64,000 nt of DNA from Crocinitomix catalasitica ATCC 23190 (GCF_000621625.1 NZ_JHXV01000007.1:124001-188000), one strand, 5' to 3'. Counted from the stretch's first letter, positions 36,499 through 46,539 are shown. The notes: generated from the sequence alone by a model not told the origin. Translations and numbers: made by a program.

Positions 36499-38838
36499 AT
36501 GAAAGGTCAAATTATTTTCTTTTTACTGCTATTTGTCTTTGGCAATCAGCTTGTTCTTGGTCAGGTTGTTAAAGGTACGATTATAGATGAGGAAACAAGA
36601 ATGCCACTTTTTGGCGTATTGGTTCATTTAGAGGGTGAATTAAATTTAGAAACGAAGTCTGATTCTTCTGGAAATTTCCGTTTTGAATCTGTTCCATTCG
36701 GCCGTATTAATTTAGCATTCGGTGTGGGTAAATACCAGGACGTGAATATCGAAAACATCTTCGTTACCTCAGGGAAAGAAGTTGAGGTTTCAGTTGAAAT
36801 GAAACATTATGTTCGTGAATTGAAGTCGGTAGAAATAGGCATTCGTCAGAATAGTGGGATTGGTCAAAACAGAATGGCTACAGTCAGTAATCATGTTTTA
36901 AAAATAGAAGAGGTTGAAAAATATGCTGGAAGTTTAGATGATCCAATGCGATTGGTTACCAACTACGCAGGTGTCATTCAACAAAGTTCTGGATTCAATA
37001 ATTTCACCGTACGTGGTAATGCGCCGATAGGTATGTTATATCGATTGGAAGGAATTCCAATTCACAATCCAAATCATTTCGCAGAAATAGGTTCAACTGG
37101 TGGATTTGTGACGCAGTTCAGTACACAATTATTAACAACGAGCGAATTCTTTTCTGGTGCGTTTCCTGCAGAATTCGGGAATGCAAATTCAGCTGTATTT
37201 GATTTTAAATTCAGAAAAGGGAACAGTGAAAAAAGAGAACATGCCATTCAAGTGAATGTGTTTGGAGTTGATGTTGCAACAGAAGGTCCGTTTAAAAAGG
37301 GTGGGAAAGCCTCTTATCTTATTAATTATAGATACTCATCATTAGGTTTATTGGCTAAAACTTTCAGATTCGAATCGATTGTTCCAGCATACCAAGATCT
37401 TTCTTTCAACTTGAATTTCCCAACAAAAAAGATGGGTAATTTTAATATTTTCGGAATTGGAGGATTAAGCGAATTAACCATTGCACCATCGCGTGATTCG
37501 TCTACTTGGGATGCGGAAACCAATAAAACACAAAGGAATTTAGGCAGTAATTCGGGAGCAATAGGATTGGTTCATTATTTACGAACTTCCGACAAGGGTT
37601 ATTGGCATTCCGTTGTTGCGGGATCGATCGGTAAATATTTTGACAATGCTGCTTATCTTGAAAATGATTTAAAACTATATACAAGAGATTGGTCGGATTA
37701 TCAAGATTCAAGAATAACATTCACCAGTGATTATAACCATAAATTTGGGCGTCGTCATTCGAACAAAACAGGTGTGATTTTAACCCAATTGAATCATGAT
37801 TTTGTATCAGCGCGATTCAATAAACAAGTCTATGGAATGGATACCTTAGGTGTTTCAACAGGTGGCAGTCAAACCGTTCAAGCTTATACACAATCTCAAT
37901 TCAATTTAGGTGGGAGATTAACAATTAATGCGGGCTTACATTATTTGCTTTTTGCGTTGAATCAAAAACAATCATTAGAACCTAGATTAGGATTCATTTA
38001 CCGTATCAATGACCGGTCGTTATTGTCTGGAGGTTATGGTTTGCATAGCAAAGTTGAAGATTTAAGCATTTATTTTTATCAAAAGGAACTAGAGGATGGT
38101 ACAATTTATCAGCCGAATAAGAATCTTGACTTAATGAAGGCTCACCATGGTGTATTGCGATACATGTACTTTATTCGACCGAAATTAAAGTGGACCACTG
38201 AAGTTTATATGCAATATATGTACAATGCTCCAGCGGCACCAAATGGCGCATTCTCAACAATGAATCTACTTTGGGAATTCCCTACAATAGCTTTAGAAAA
38301 CGTTGGGCAAGGACGGAATTATGGGATCGAAATGAGTTTAGAAAGATCAACTAAAAAGGGCTATTACTTTTTGATTACTGGTGCATTGTTCAGTGCAGAA
38401 TATGCAGGAGGAGATGACGTTTGGAGGAATACAGAATTCAACCAATTGTTTTCGTATAATGTATTGGTTGGCAAAGAATACGACAGAGAGAGCAAAGGAA
38501 ATAAACAACGTTTTTTTAGCTGGAATGTGAATATGAAACACAGTGGAGGAACATGGAGAACACCTGTTGACATCGATCAATCTAAATTATATGGTTGGAC
38601 ACGTTACGATTTTGATAATCCTTATACCAACAAGCAGCCGAACAGTTTCTTAATCGATGCAAGCATTCGTTTTAAAAATATTCGACCAAATATGACCGGT
38701 GAATTCTCTATTCGAATTAAAAACTTATTGTACAATCGTACAGTGATTAATGAAGAATGGGATGACAATGCGCAGGACATTAAAATTATTCGCGATTATG
38801 GAATGATTCCATTGATCGGGTATAAAGTGTGGTTTTAG
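36499..38838 (+). CDS. TonB-dependent outer-membrane receptor
   Basis: Receptor of 779 residues with signal peptide LLLFVFGNQLVLGQ, a carboxypeptidase-like regulatory domain (VVKGTIIDEETRMPLFGVLV, residues about 22-110), a plug (DDPMRLVTNYAGVIQ, FTVRGNAPIGMLYRLEGIP) and a barrel ending GYKVWF. The plug starts SLDDPMRLVTNYAGV, a form seen in Bacteroidota receptors with unknown or peptide substrates. It is not linked to a SusD partner. The substrate is unknown; the shared 28-bp leader hints at joint history with the haem locus. Confidence 0.8.
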   Translation: MKGQIIFFLLLFVFGNQLVLGQVVKGTIIDEETRMPLFGVLVHLEGELNLETKSDSSGNFRFESVPFGRINLAFGVGKYQDVNIENIFVTSGKEVEVSVEMKHYVRELKSVEIGIRQNSGIGQNRMATVSNHVLKIEEVEKYAGSLDDPMRLVTNYAGVIQQSSGFNNFTVRGNAPIGMLYRLEGIPIHNPNHFAEIGSTGGFVTQFSTQLLTTSEFFSGAFPAEFGNANSAVFDFKFRKGNSEKREHAIQVNVFGVDVATEGPFKKGGKASYLINYRYSSLGLLAKTFRFESIVPAYQDLSFNLNFPTKKMGNFNIFGIGGLSELTIAPSRDSSTWDAETNKTQRNLGSNSGAIGLVHYLRTSDKGYWHSVVAGSIGKYFDNAAYLENDLKLYTRDWSDYQDSRITFTSDYNHKFGRRHSNKTGVILTQLNHDFVSARFNKQVYGMDTLGVSTGGSQTVQAYTQSQFNLGGRLTINAGLHYLLFALNQKQSLEPRLGFIYRINDRSLLSGGYGLHSKVEDLSIYFYQKELEDGTIYQPNKNLDLMKAHHGVLRYMYFIRPKLKWTTEVYMQYMYNAPAAPNGAFSTMNLLWEFPTIALENVGQGRNYGIEMSLERSTKKGYYFLITGALFSAEYAGGDDVWRNTEFNQLFSYNVLVGKEYDRESKGNKQRFFSWNVNMKHSGGTWRTPVDIDQSKLYGWTRYDFDNPYTNKQPNSFLIDASIRFKNIRPNMTGEFSIRIKNLLYNRTVINEEWDDNAQDIKIIRDYGMIPLIGYKVWF

Positions 38839-39148
38839 GTTAGACCCACCTTCATCAAAACTATGGTGGGCAAGGAAAAAGAAGAAAGACAAAAGATTTG
38901 CTCCGCATGTATTTGTGCTGCTGCGGTTGTCAATCACACGAAAGGTTATAATCAACCAGCAATTCAATTAAACTACAAAATGCTGAAACCTCTTATTTTT
39001 AGTTGATTGAAACGGTATATTAATAGATTTTAGTAAAATACGTGAAAAACGATTGCACGATAATTACGACACGGTCTGTTCGTTGGACAATGTAAAAGAC
39101 CATTGCTGTAGGAAATGAAAGGAAAATTTTTAGTCTTTAATGAAGTGA
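38839..39148. other. Convergent intergenic region with hairpin
   Basis: 310 bp between the receptor gene and the minus-strand block. A hairpin CCCACC/GGTGGG spans 38845-38870 but lacks a T run. Otherwise I see nothing in it. Confidence 0.35.
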
Positions 39149-39301
39149 TTAATCCATCCATTTTAGAAGACCGAATCCGAGCGCTAGCCAAATCAATCCT
39201 TTTACTAAGAAAAACGTGAAACCTATCCAACCAATTTTTTTTAACCAAGGATTTTGGAACCATTTATTAGTTGATTTTTCGTTTTTATTTTCCTCGCTCA
39301 T
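39149..39301 (-). CDS. Small single-helix membrane protein
   Basis: Fifty residues from the ATG at 39301 (MSEENKNEKST). A hydrophilic N-terminus is followed by a basic patch and one hydrophobic helix (WIGFTFFLVKGLIWLALGFGLL), ending KWMD. Short proteins of this shape are common in Flavobacteriia and are sometimes misannotated as alanyl-tRNA synthetase; no enzymatic content is possible at this size. It stands alone at the start of the minus-strand block. Confidence 0.5.
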   Translation of the reverse strand: MSEENKNEKSTNKWFQNPWLKKIGWIGFTFFLVKGLIWLALGFGLLKWMD

Positions 39302-39398
39302 GATCTTGCTGCACCAACTTAAATCTGTTTGAAGTGTGCTGTACAAAGATAGCCATTTCTACATTTTTTAGTATGAAATAAAGGAACTTATTCTTGGG

Positions 39399-40292
39399 TT
39401 AAAAATCTTGAATAAAAGAAGTAACGTTAGTAATATAAGTTTCAAAGCCCATAATTTCTGGAATATTTGAATGATTCGCTCCTTCAACGCGGTAAGGCAC
39501 TTTAGGTCCTGGATGATTTTCGAATACCAATTCCCCATTTTGAATGGCTACATAATCATCGATTTTACCATGAAGCCACATGAGAGGTGCATCCACCTTT
39601 TTTATTTGCTCGGCATTATCGAATTTTAAAGATGATAAGAAAGAAGGTTTAACCTCGAGGAATAAAGAACTTTCAATGAGGTTGGCAACAGATGCCAAAG
39701 GCGATTCGAGTATTAATTTACGCGGTTTAAAATCCGTACGATTGACAGATCGTTCGATCAGAGGAATACAACCTAAGCTATACCCGTAATAATAAGTTTT
39801 TTCAGCAGAAACACCTTGTCCTATTAACCAATCAATACAAGCATCCACATCTTCAGATAAACCAGCTTCGCTCGAATTCCCTTCAGACATTCCATAACCT
39901 CTGTAATCCATCATTAAAACCCCATAATTCATATGACCAGATACATTCGCTAACAAAGTAGCGCGCGAATAATAATTATCCATATGAGCAGATTGACCAT
40001 GCGCATATAAAATAACAGTGTCAGCGGCAATCTTACTCAAATCACCAATATAAACAGCATAAATAGCAAAGGATTCGCCAGTTGCTTCGTCAATCGATGT
40101 TAGTTGTATTAAATTCCTATCAGCAGCAGTTAATTTATATTCGTCTGGAATTTCTAATTCGTAGTCCGTTGCAGCCTCGAATTGGTATTCGGTTAACTTT
40201 TCACTGGGGAAGCCTAAGGCATCCAAATTGGCTTTTTTACAACCTATAAAAAGTAAAGCAATACTGATGGCAATGATAAAGTTCTTTTTCAT
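39399..40292 (-). CDS. Alpha/beta hydrolase lipoprotein
   Basis: Protein of 297 residues with lipobox LLFIGCKKA. The alpha/beta hydrolase core is clear: strand VILYAHGQSAHMDNYYSR, MMDYRGYGMSEG, nucleophile motif GYSLGC (G-x-S-x-G), acid in LHGKIDDYV and histidine in EGANHSNIPE. It resembles BEM46/YqkD-like serine hydrolases anchored in the envelope. Substrate unknown. It follows the barrel-like protein gene by 3 bp on the same strand, so the two are cotranscribed. Confidence 0.8.
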   Translation of the reverse strand: MKKNFIIAISIALLFIGCKKANLDALGFPSEKLTEYQFEAATDYELEIPDEYKLTAADRNLIQLTSIDEATGESFAIYAVYIGDLSKIAADTVILYAHGQSAHMDNYYSRATLLANVSGHMNYGVLMMDYRGYGMSEGNSSEAGLSEDVDACIDWLIGQGVSAEKTYYYGYSLGCIPLIERSVNRTDFKPRKLILESPLASVANLIESSLFLEVKPSFLSSLKFDNAEQIKKVDAPLMWLHGKIDDYVAIQNGELVFENHPGPKVPYRVEGANHSNIPEIMGFETYITNVTSFIQDF

Positions 40293-40295
40293 GAC

Positions 40296-40979
40296 CTAGT
40301 TTTTTCCGAGTTTATAACGTACACCTAAATAGAAACCATTCGCTCCATTTTTACCAGTTAATGAGGTATAAGGAATGAAAGCATACGAATTATCTTTATA
40401 AGGAGCCAAGAATTTTAATTCTGTGATGATCTCCCATTTATCAGACTTGGTTTTCCATATATGTCCAATTTGAGGATTAAAAATCCAATGATCCGTTTGC
40501 GTTTGGTCGTTCGCTTTGGTTTTAGACAATTCGAAATAATTATTAAACCCTATATAGAAATAACTTCTCCTTTGCCCGTAATTCCAATAAGCGTTAAGAT
40601 CGACAGTTGGCCAAAACTTAGCCGCTTTATCATTGAAGTCGTAGATGAAATTAAAACCAGGATTCACCGAGATATTTGGCCGGTATTTATTTTGATTGAG
40701 TAGTTTAAAAGTGACACCTGCATCTATTTGAAAATTTCCAAATATTGCAGCTGTTGTATGCCAGGCGCCATGTAGCGTTAAATTTGAATCCAAGCCGTAG
40801 CCCAATTCGATTGCAGTGATCGGCATTGGAATAGGTGCGCCGAAGTCAATAACCGGTCCACCTAAATGCGCACCGACTGAAACTTCGCCCTTGTCGAGCG
40901 GTTCGACAAACCGAGAAGGCGCACAATTGTAGAGTCCAAATATGGGTAAGAGGGTTAATATTATCCAAATATTTTTCAT
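40296..40979 (-). CDS. Outer-membrane beta-barrel-like lipoprotein
   Basis: Protein of 227 residues with a lipoprotein signal (LTLLPIFGLYNCAPS). The body alternates aromatic and small residues as in an eight- to ten-strand outer-membrane barrel (ELGYGLDSNLTLHGAWHT, NISVNPGFNFIYDF) and ends FYLGVRYKLGKN. Lipidation and barrel together are typical of Bacteroidota. No precise family. It is the first gene of a two-gene unit with the hydrolase. Confidence 0.65.
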   Translation of the reverse strand: MKNIWIILTLLPIFGLYNCAPSRFVEPLDKGEVSVGAHLGGPVIDFGAPIPMPITAIELGYGLDSNLTLHGAWHTTAAIFGNFQIDAGVTFKLLNQNKYRPNISVNPGFNFIYDFNDKAAKFWPTVDLNAYWNYGQRRSYFYIGFNNYFELSKTKANDQTQTDHWIFNPQIGHIWKTKSDKWEIITELKFLAPYKDNSYAFIPYTSLTGKNGANGFYLGVRYKLGKN

Positions 40980-41023
40980 ACTTGAAGGTAGGAAGAAATT
41001 GGTAATTAAAGTGAGTAGAGGGG

Positions 41024-42913
41024 TTATTTTTGGTAAAGGTGAATTACATATCTGAACATTGGACTTGGATAAGGGACAACTTCAGAGGGAATCACAACCC
41101 TTTCACCAGCCAGAATTTTTATAAATTCAGACTCGTTTGGCAGACGTTCATTGTAAATAATTTCGTCGAAATCGATTTGTCGATTTGAGGTCAAGAATTT
41201 CCAATTATAAAAAGCCAATGCTTGCGGATATGTTAGGCCTTCAACTAAGTCATTCGGGTTCGATTTGAAATCATAATCCGCTACATTTATTAAGGAGTCA
41301 GGGCAAAGTTGAATTGAATGTTGAGTTGATTCAAAGGTGCTTTTATGATTGTGTTTACAGATCTCATTACAGCTCACACAATTAATTTGAGGGTAAACAT
41401 TTATGCTTTCTGTAATTGCGAATTTTTCATAATTCATAGTTCTTCTCATTCCATGTCCCATATCTTTTTCGCGTACATTCCAATGCCAATTTGTGCTATC
41501 ATTTACTTCATAAACTTTATTGTTTTCATTCCACTCAAAATAGCCTATGAAAGCCATTCTCTTTAAATCTTGCCAATGATAGGTGTATCGATATTTGGTC
41601 TTAATTATGGTATTTAAATCTGATACTGAACCATTATTATTGTAGAGCGGACTAAGCAAAGGTAAATACGCTTCAGGGTTGATCTTTTTATGCCATTTAA
41701 AATTATAATCAAAAGGAAATAATACTCTATTTGGTAATAGTTCTGAAGGATCAAATTCTCTCCATTCAAGATTGGCTTGGTCATAATAAACATCAGGATG
41801 TTTTAATAAACTTGCGATCTTTTCTTCATCTACGGGCTTATTATTCGTTGAAGTTGTATTGTGATATAAAATCTCGCGAATTATTGAGTCGCTAACAGCA
41901 TTCAAAAACATTTTGTATTCTTTGTTCGTTATTCTCCAGTGAGAAGTCATATCTTTTTCTGCAATGTTAAATTCTAGTTTTTGGTCTATATAGTTCGGGT
42001 AAGATTCATATAATTCTGAATTGTGAGGTAGTGTAAGACGAACTTTATAATCTAATTCTCTAGCGTCAATCTCTTTTTGCAGTTTATCTTCTAAATAAGC
42101 CAAATAAGCTTCTGCTTGAATCCCTAAAACGCCCTGTACTGGGTAATTTTCATATTGCTCATCCTTATAATAATGGTTTGCTAGATTATAATGATAATCA
42201 AAAGGATGATTAGAATTTTGCGCCCAATTTTGTCGATCTCTTGAAATAAGAATGGGGTTTTGATCAAATCGGTTACGCTTAAAAAACCACATCCTTTCAT
42301 CAGATAATTTACCTTCGAAAAAGTAGATGCCAAATTGATTACTCGTATAGAAGGTTGATAAAATTGGAATTGTTTCTCTATAATCTATTCTTTTTCGCCA
42401 ATTAAAATTATAATCAAACGAATATCGTTGTCTATTATATTCATTTAGCCTAGGATCAAAATAAGCAGAATCTTCTCCTTGAACATTTGTATAGTATTTC
42501 TCACGTAATAACAATCGTTCTATTTGCCAATCTCCAATTGACCTAGTGCCTGCTGGATCAATATTTCTATAAATAGCTTCACGAAAAATTGAGTCAACTA
42601 CCCATTCACAGAATTCATCATACTCTTTATTTGTTACCCAATCTGTGCGTAAAAACTTCCAACTTACAGAAGTCAATGTACCCATTGATTCATCAATAGA
42701 GGATAGGTATTCAAGGTCATTGCTAATTCCGGTAATCTCGCCCTTTACTGTTGATGAAGGATATTGTTTGAATGCTCCTACGCTATTATTTGAAATGTGC
42801 GAAGAACTCAGTTGAATCAAGTTATTCCCAAATATTGGGGTTAGATCCTTTAAGGATTGTGCTTGAAGGTTTGTTAAAAAAAGGCAGAAGGATAGAAAAA
42901 ATATCTTATTCAT
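41024..42913 (-). CDS. Exported protein with two SUMF1/GldK-like modules
   Basis: Protein of 629 residues from ATG 42913 (MNKIFFLSF), which gives a proper signal peptide; seven extra upstream codons are unlikely. Two related segments are visible: residues about 55-200 (WVTNKEYDEFCEWVVDSI, FREAIYRN, FDYNFNWRKRID) and about 325-430 (RITNKEYKMFLNAVSDSI, IREILYHN, FDYNFKWHKKIN). These resemble the formylglycine-generating-enzyme-like fold of gliding-motility lipoproteins GldJ/GldK. The cysteines needed for catalysis are not evident in the modules, so a structural role is more likely. Unlinked to gld genes here. Confidence 0.6.
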   Translation of the reverse strand: MNKIFFLSFCLFLTNLQAQSLKDLTPIFGNNLIQLSSSHISNNSVGAFKQYPSSTVKGEITGISNDLEYLSSIDESMGTLTSVSWKFLRTDWVTNKEYDEFCEWVVDSIFREAIYRNIDPAGTRSIGDWQIERLLLREKYYTNVQGEDSAYFDPRLNEYNRQRYSFDYNFNWRKRIDYRETIPILSTFYTSNQFGIYFFEGKLSDERMWFFKRNRFDQNPILISRDRQNWAQNSNHPFDYHYNLANHYYKDEQYENYPVQGVLGIQAEAYLAYLEDKLQKEIDARELDYKVRLTLPHNSELYESYPNYIDQKLEFNIAEKDMTSHWRITNKEYKMFLNAVSDSIIREILYHNTTSTNNKPVDEEKIASLLKHPDVYYDQANLEWREFDPSELLPNRVLFPFDYNFKWHKKINPEAYLPLLSPLYNNNGSVSDLNTIIKTKYRYTYHWQDLKRMAFIGYFEWNENNKVYEVNDSTNWHWNVREKDMGHGMRRTMNYEKFAITESINVYPQINCVSCNEICKHNHKSTFESTQHSIQLCPDSLINVADYDFKSNPNDLVEGLTYPQALAFYNWKFLTSNRQIDFDEIIYNERLPNESEFIKILAGERVVIPSEVVPYPSPMFRYVIHLYQK

Positions 42914-42964
42914 TAGGTTTACGTCAAAATACAACCATTAATGTTGTAAATGTAATAAAGTAAC

Positions 42965-44107
42965 CTAATTTCGAACAACCTTTTTGGTGATTACAGAATT
43001 ACCAACTGTACTTTGAACCATGTATATGCCGCTTTCTGGCAATGTTAAAACAACAGTAGAATATGCAGTTTGAATAGTTTGAACTAATTCACCGAGCCCA
43101 TTAAAAACTTTAAGAGTTCGATCCGTATTTTCATCGAATTTTAGATTGATTTGTCCAGAATTCGAAGGATTTGGAAAACAAGTAAAACCAGATGAAGAAT
43201 TTTCAATTTCCTCGACAGCACTTGTTAAATAGCCAAGTGTATACTGGCTAAAAAATCGCCATATTTCTTTAGAAGCATCTATATCTTGATTCGTAATTCC
43301 CATTCCATAATCCACAGCACCTGGCCAAGTATGCTCACCGTTATTAATTCTATATAGTTCAATTGTACTACCTAACAATCCTCCTTCATAAAGAAAATGA
43401 GTAACAGTAGAACTGTCATATTCGTCAGTATCAGGAACCTCAGTAATAGTTGGTTCTGGATTACATTCATTAAAATCTACCCAATGTTCAATAGTTTGAT
43501 CTACAGATTTAAAAAAGGCAGAACCTTCGTAAGCGACTGTAGGGTCGTCCGTACCATGAATCTGCATTACAGGCATTGGATGGTTGGTCATGCAATCATC
43601 AAATTCTGCCACAGTCATTGTTCCAGTTACCGATGCAACAGCAGCAATTCGACCGCTTAATTGGCAGGCTAATTTATAACTCATAAATCCGCCATTACTC
43701 ATTCCTGTTGAATAAACTCTAGAATGGTCGATGGAATATCGCGAAGCAACCGTATCAATTAATGCGGATAAGAAATTCACATCATCTACACTTGAAGTAC
43801 CAAAAGTATTCCAGTGCGTTGCACCGAAGCCATCTAAGGCACCGTCCGGACTAACAATAATGAAGTTAGCTGTATCAGCTATTGGTCTAAAATCACCGTA
43901 AAGTTCTTGTTCAAACCCGTTAGATCCGTATCCGTGAAGATTAAGTACTAGAGGTACGGCATAACCGTCAGTATAAATTTCAGGAATATAAATACGATAA
44001 GTCCGTTCTAGCCCATCCATTTCGAATCCACTAATAATCGTTGTTTGTGAAAAACCAGCATTTAAGCTGAAAATGAAAAGGATGAATATATATGTTTTTT
44101 GTAGCAT
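42965..44107 (-). CDS. T9SS-sorted PHB-depolymerase/feruloyl-esterase-like enzyme
   Basis: Protein of 380 residues: signal peptide (IFSLNAGFSQ), an LpqC/poly(3-hydroxybutyrate)-depolymerase-type esterase domain (residues about 20-285), and a T9SS sorting domain (FTCFPNPSNSGQINL, ending NSVITKKVVRN). Catalytic residues visible are Ser in YSTGMSNGGFMSY, Asp in IHGTDDPTVAY and His in NNGEHTWPG. The oxyanion stretch is LVLNLHGYGSNG. It is secreted to the surface; likely substrates are polyester or feruloylated glycans, not resolvable here. It is a single transcription unit between two minus-strand genes. Confidence 0.85.
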   Translation of the reverse strand: MLQKTYIFILFIFSLNAGFSQTTIISGFEMDGLERTYRIYIPEIYTDGYAVPLVLNLHGYGSNGFEQELYGDFRPIADTANFIIVSPDGALDGFGATHWNTFGTSSVDDVNFLSALIDTVASRYSIDHSRVYSTGMSNGGFMSYKLACQLSGRIAAVASVTGTMTVAEFDDCMTNHPMPVMQIHGTDDPTVAYEGSAFFKSVDQTIEHWVDFNECNPEPTITEVPDTDEYDSSTVTHFLYEGGLLGSTIELYRINNGEHTWPGAVDYGMGITNQDIDASKEIWRFFSQYTLGYLTSAVEEIENSSSGFTCFPNPSNSGQINLKFDENTDRTLKVFNGLGELVQTIQTAYSTVVLTLPESGIYMVQSTVGNSVITKKVVRN

Positions 44108-44157
44108 TTTATTGTTAAATCTAATCTAAATACGTTTTAAAAGTCATAAAGGTTAGT

Positions 44158-44976
44158 TTATGAAAAGAAAAATTCAAGAGGATTTGACATTTGGTATGTC
44201 ATTGAAAGCAATGATTTAGATTTTGAATTGTCTACAATTTTATAACTACTGTTCCCTGTCGCGTTAAATTGAGGAGGAGTAAGACTTAAATTATAAGCTG
44301 CAGCATTGTAAAAATCATCGCGTTTAGGATGTTCATCAGCGCAACCATTAATTATTTCACCCCATACACTTTGTTCAATAATAGAACGGACAATTTGTAT
44401 ACAATCATCCAAGTGGATTAAGTTAACATACCCATTTGGATTGTCGATATCATCTACCTTCGATAAAAAACGACCAGGATGCCTGTCAGGTCCAACTAAT
44501 CCTGCAAACCGAACAATTGTAGCGCGGTTACCTAATGATTCTGATATACGGTTTTCGGCGTTCAATACTGCTTTACCGCCTGCTCTAATTGGAGCAGGTA
44601 AAGTAGATTCATTCACTGACGCATTCGAATTTCCATAAACAGAAGTAGAACTAATAAAGATTACTTTGGTTTTAGTTTCCAATACATTTAAAATTGTTTG
44701 GATTTGTTGCCCATAAGCATCATGACTTTTATTTCTATCCGGTGGAATATTAAGCACCAATACATCTACATTTTCAATAAATTGGCCTAGATTACCAACA
44801 ATACCGTTCGATTTAATGATTAATCGCCGTACTTTGAAAGGCTGGTTAACGAGGTCAGCAAATTTTTCTGTAGAAGTGGTACTCCCGATTACTTCATAAT
44901 TTTTATCATATAGATTCTTTGCTAGCGGCAGTCCGAACCACCCTAATCCTATGATTGCTATTTTTGTTTTTTTCAC
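44158..44976 (-). CDS. NAD(P)-dependent epimerase/dehydratase-like protein
   Basis: Protein of 272 residues from a GTG start. The N-terminal Rossmann motif is IIGLGWFGLPLAKNL (G-x-G-x-x-G), followed by VLVLNIPPDRNKSHD and FISSTSVYGN, where the serine and tyrosine of the SDR catalytic set lie. It belongs to the extended SDR group related to YeeZ. The usual YxxxK tyrosine-lysine motif is not clear. Substrate unknown; soluble and cytoplasmic. Confidence 0.75.
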   Translation of the reverse strand: MKKTKIAIIGLGWFGLPLAKNLYDKNYEVIGSTTSTEKFADLVNQPFKVRRLIIKSNGIVGNLGQFIENVDVLVLNIPPDRNKSHDAYGQQIQTILNVLETKTKVIFISSTSVYGNSNASVNESTLPAPIRAGGKAVLNAENRISESLGNRATIVRFAGLVGPDRHPGRFLSKVDDIDNPNGYVNLIHLDDCIQIVRSIIEQSVWGEIINGCADEHPKRDDFYNAAAYNLSLTPPQFNATGNSSYKIVDNSKSKSLLSMTYQMSNPLEFFFS

Positions 44977-45147
44977 TATTAAGTAATATAAGCTATTATT
45001 ACGGGAGTCAGTATAAATATTTGAAGGTTACAAATTTACGAAATTTTCAACCTGATTTACATCACTTATTGTTAATTTATTGGTAATAGAAATTATCATT
45101 CGTGTTTTTATTTTTATAGTTTAGTAATTCACAAAAAAATAATAACA

Positions 45148-45612
45148 ATGGAAAACGGAGAAATGATAATTGATGATTACGAAAATGGTAATGATTTAGC
45201 GTTGTCTACTACAGCATTAGGCTTTTTAAAAGAAACAGGTAAATGGGCTAAATTTATTTCTATTCTTGGTTTTATAGTTGTTGGGTTTATGATAATTGCT
45301 TCGTTGGTCATGATGATGGCAGGTTCAGCACTTGGTCGGAATTTCGGCGGAATGAATATGGATGCCACAATTGTAGGTCTGATCTATTTGGGAGTAACAG
45401 CACTTTATTTTTTCCCAATTTATTATCTGTATAATTTTTCTGTGAAAATTCAACACGCCATTCTTTCAAAGAATAATCAAGTATTAGAAGATGCATTAGA
45501 ATTTTTAAAATCTCATTATAAATTTATTGGCATTTTGATGGTGATAATGCTAGGGTTTTATGCATTGATTTTTCTAGTCGGATTATTTGGTGGATTAGCG
45601 GCAGCATTCTAA
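45148..45612 (+). CDS. DUF5362-type membrane protein
   Basis: Protein of 154 residues with four hydrophobic segments (FISILGFIVVGFMIIASLVM, DATIVGLIYLGVTALYFF, FIGILMVIMLGFYALIFLVG region) and a cytoplasmic N-terminus beginning MENGEMIIDDYENGND. It agrees with the DUF5362 family of Bacteroidota. Function unknown. It is closed by a strong terminator shared with the convergent carbonic anhydrase gene. Confidence 0.65.
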   Translation: MENGEMIIDDYENGNDLALSTTALGFLKETGKWAKFISILGFIVVGFMIIASLVMMMAGSALGRNFGGMNMDATIVGLIYLGVTALYFFPIYYLYNFSVKIQHAILSKNNQVLEDALEFLKSHYKFIGILMVIMLGFYALIFLVGLFGGLAAAF

Positions 45613-45625
45613 AATAAGCAAACAT

Positions 45626-45660
45626 AAAAAAAGCCGAAACAATACGTTTCGGCTTTTTTT
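45626..45660. terminator. Bidirectional terminator
   Basis: AAAAAAGCCGAAAC pairs with GTTTCGGCTTTTTT around AATAC. A runs on the left and T runs on the right serve both convergent genes. Confidence 0.9.
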
Positions 45661-45710
45661 ATGTTTTAAATTCTTACAGTTTTTATTCGAACAATAGGAG
45701 TAATAATTAA

Positions 45711-46349
45711 TTATTTATTCTGGTATTGGTAGACTTTTTCTAGGTCATTTGCACTATTAATAGACATCTTTAAGTTTTTTACTAAGCCATCTTTTAAGCT
45801 ATAAACCCAACCGTGGATATAAGGAAATTCACCCGCGTCCCATTCTTCTTGAACGAATGATACTTTGGCCAAGTTACTGACTTGTTCAAGTACATTTAAT
45901 TCAACGAATCTATTTTCTCTATCTTCAACCTTTTCAATTTTGTCAAGTTCGTTTTGGTGCAAACGATAAACATCTTTAATGTGCAAAAGCCAGTTGTCTA
46001 AAAATCCAAATTTGTCATTTGTCATTGCCGCTTTAACTCCTCCGCAACCATAATGTCCACAAACAATAATGTGTTTTACTTTTAATACTTTTACTGCGTA
46101 ATTAACAACGCTCAATAGGTTAGAGTCGGTGTGTACAACCATATTCGCAATGTTCCGTTGTACAAAAATAGAGCCTGGCATCGCATTGGTTATTTCAGTA
46201 GCTGGCACTCGACTATCAGAGCAACCAATCCATAAAAATTTGGGGGTTTGTCCTGCAGATAATTTTGAAAAAAATTCTGGTCGTTCTTTTGCTGTATTTG
46301 CAGCCCAATTCACATTTCCTACTAGTAAGTCTTTGATTGTTTCAGCCAT
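45711..46349 (-). CDS. can: Beta-class carbonic anhydrase
   Basis: Enzyme of 212 residues interconverting CO2 and bicarbonate. The zinc ligands C43, H99 and C102 and the D45-R47 dyad are visible in LWIGCSDSRVPAT and VCGHYGCGGVKAA. The C-terminal half (VNLAKVSFVQEEWDAGEF, then PYIHGWVYSLKDGLVKNL) is typical of the plant-type/Can subclass. It has no signal peptide, so cytoplasmic. Single gene; convergent with the DUF5362 gene across a shared terminator. Confidence 0.93.
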   Translation of the reverse strand: MAETIKDLLVGNVNWAANTAKERPEFFSKLSAGQTPKFLWIGCSDSRVPATEITNAMPGSIFVQRNIANMVVHTDSNLLSVVNYAVKVLKVKHIIVCGHYGCGGVKAAMTNDKFGFLDNWLLHIKDVYRLHQNELDKIEKVEDRENRFVELNVLEQVSNLAKVSFVQEEWDAGEFPYIHGWVYSLKDGLVKNLKMSINSANDLEKVYQYQNK

Positions 46350-46539
46350 CGATAGTTTATTTATTGTATGATTCGAAAGTACAAAATCGATAGGTTATAA
46401 ATTGAATTTAAAAATAATTTTTTACGAATTATCAGATCGAAGTCAAAAGAGAAGATGGAGAGAGAACGTTGGAGTAGCACAGTAATTTCTGAAAAGTTCA
46501 ATTTGAGTTTTAAGAAATTGCATTATCTTGCGGGGAATT

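Noticed and set aside
39149-39301. Alanyl-tRNA synthetase fragment
   Set aside because: A 50-residue membrane protein cannot be a synthetase; such labels on similar proteins appear to be annotation errors.
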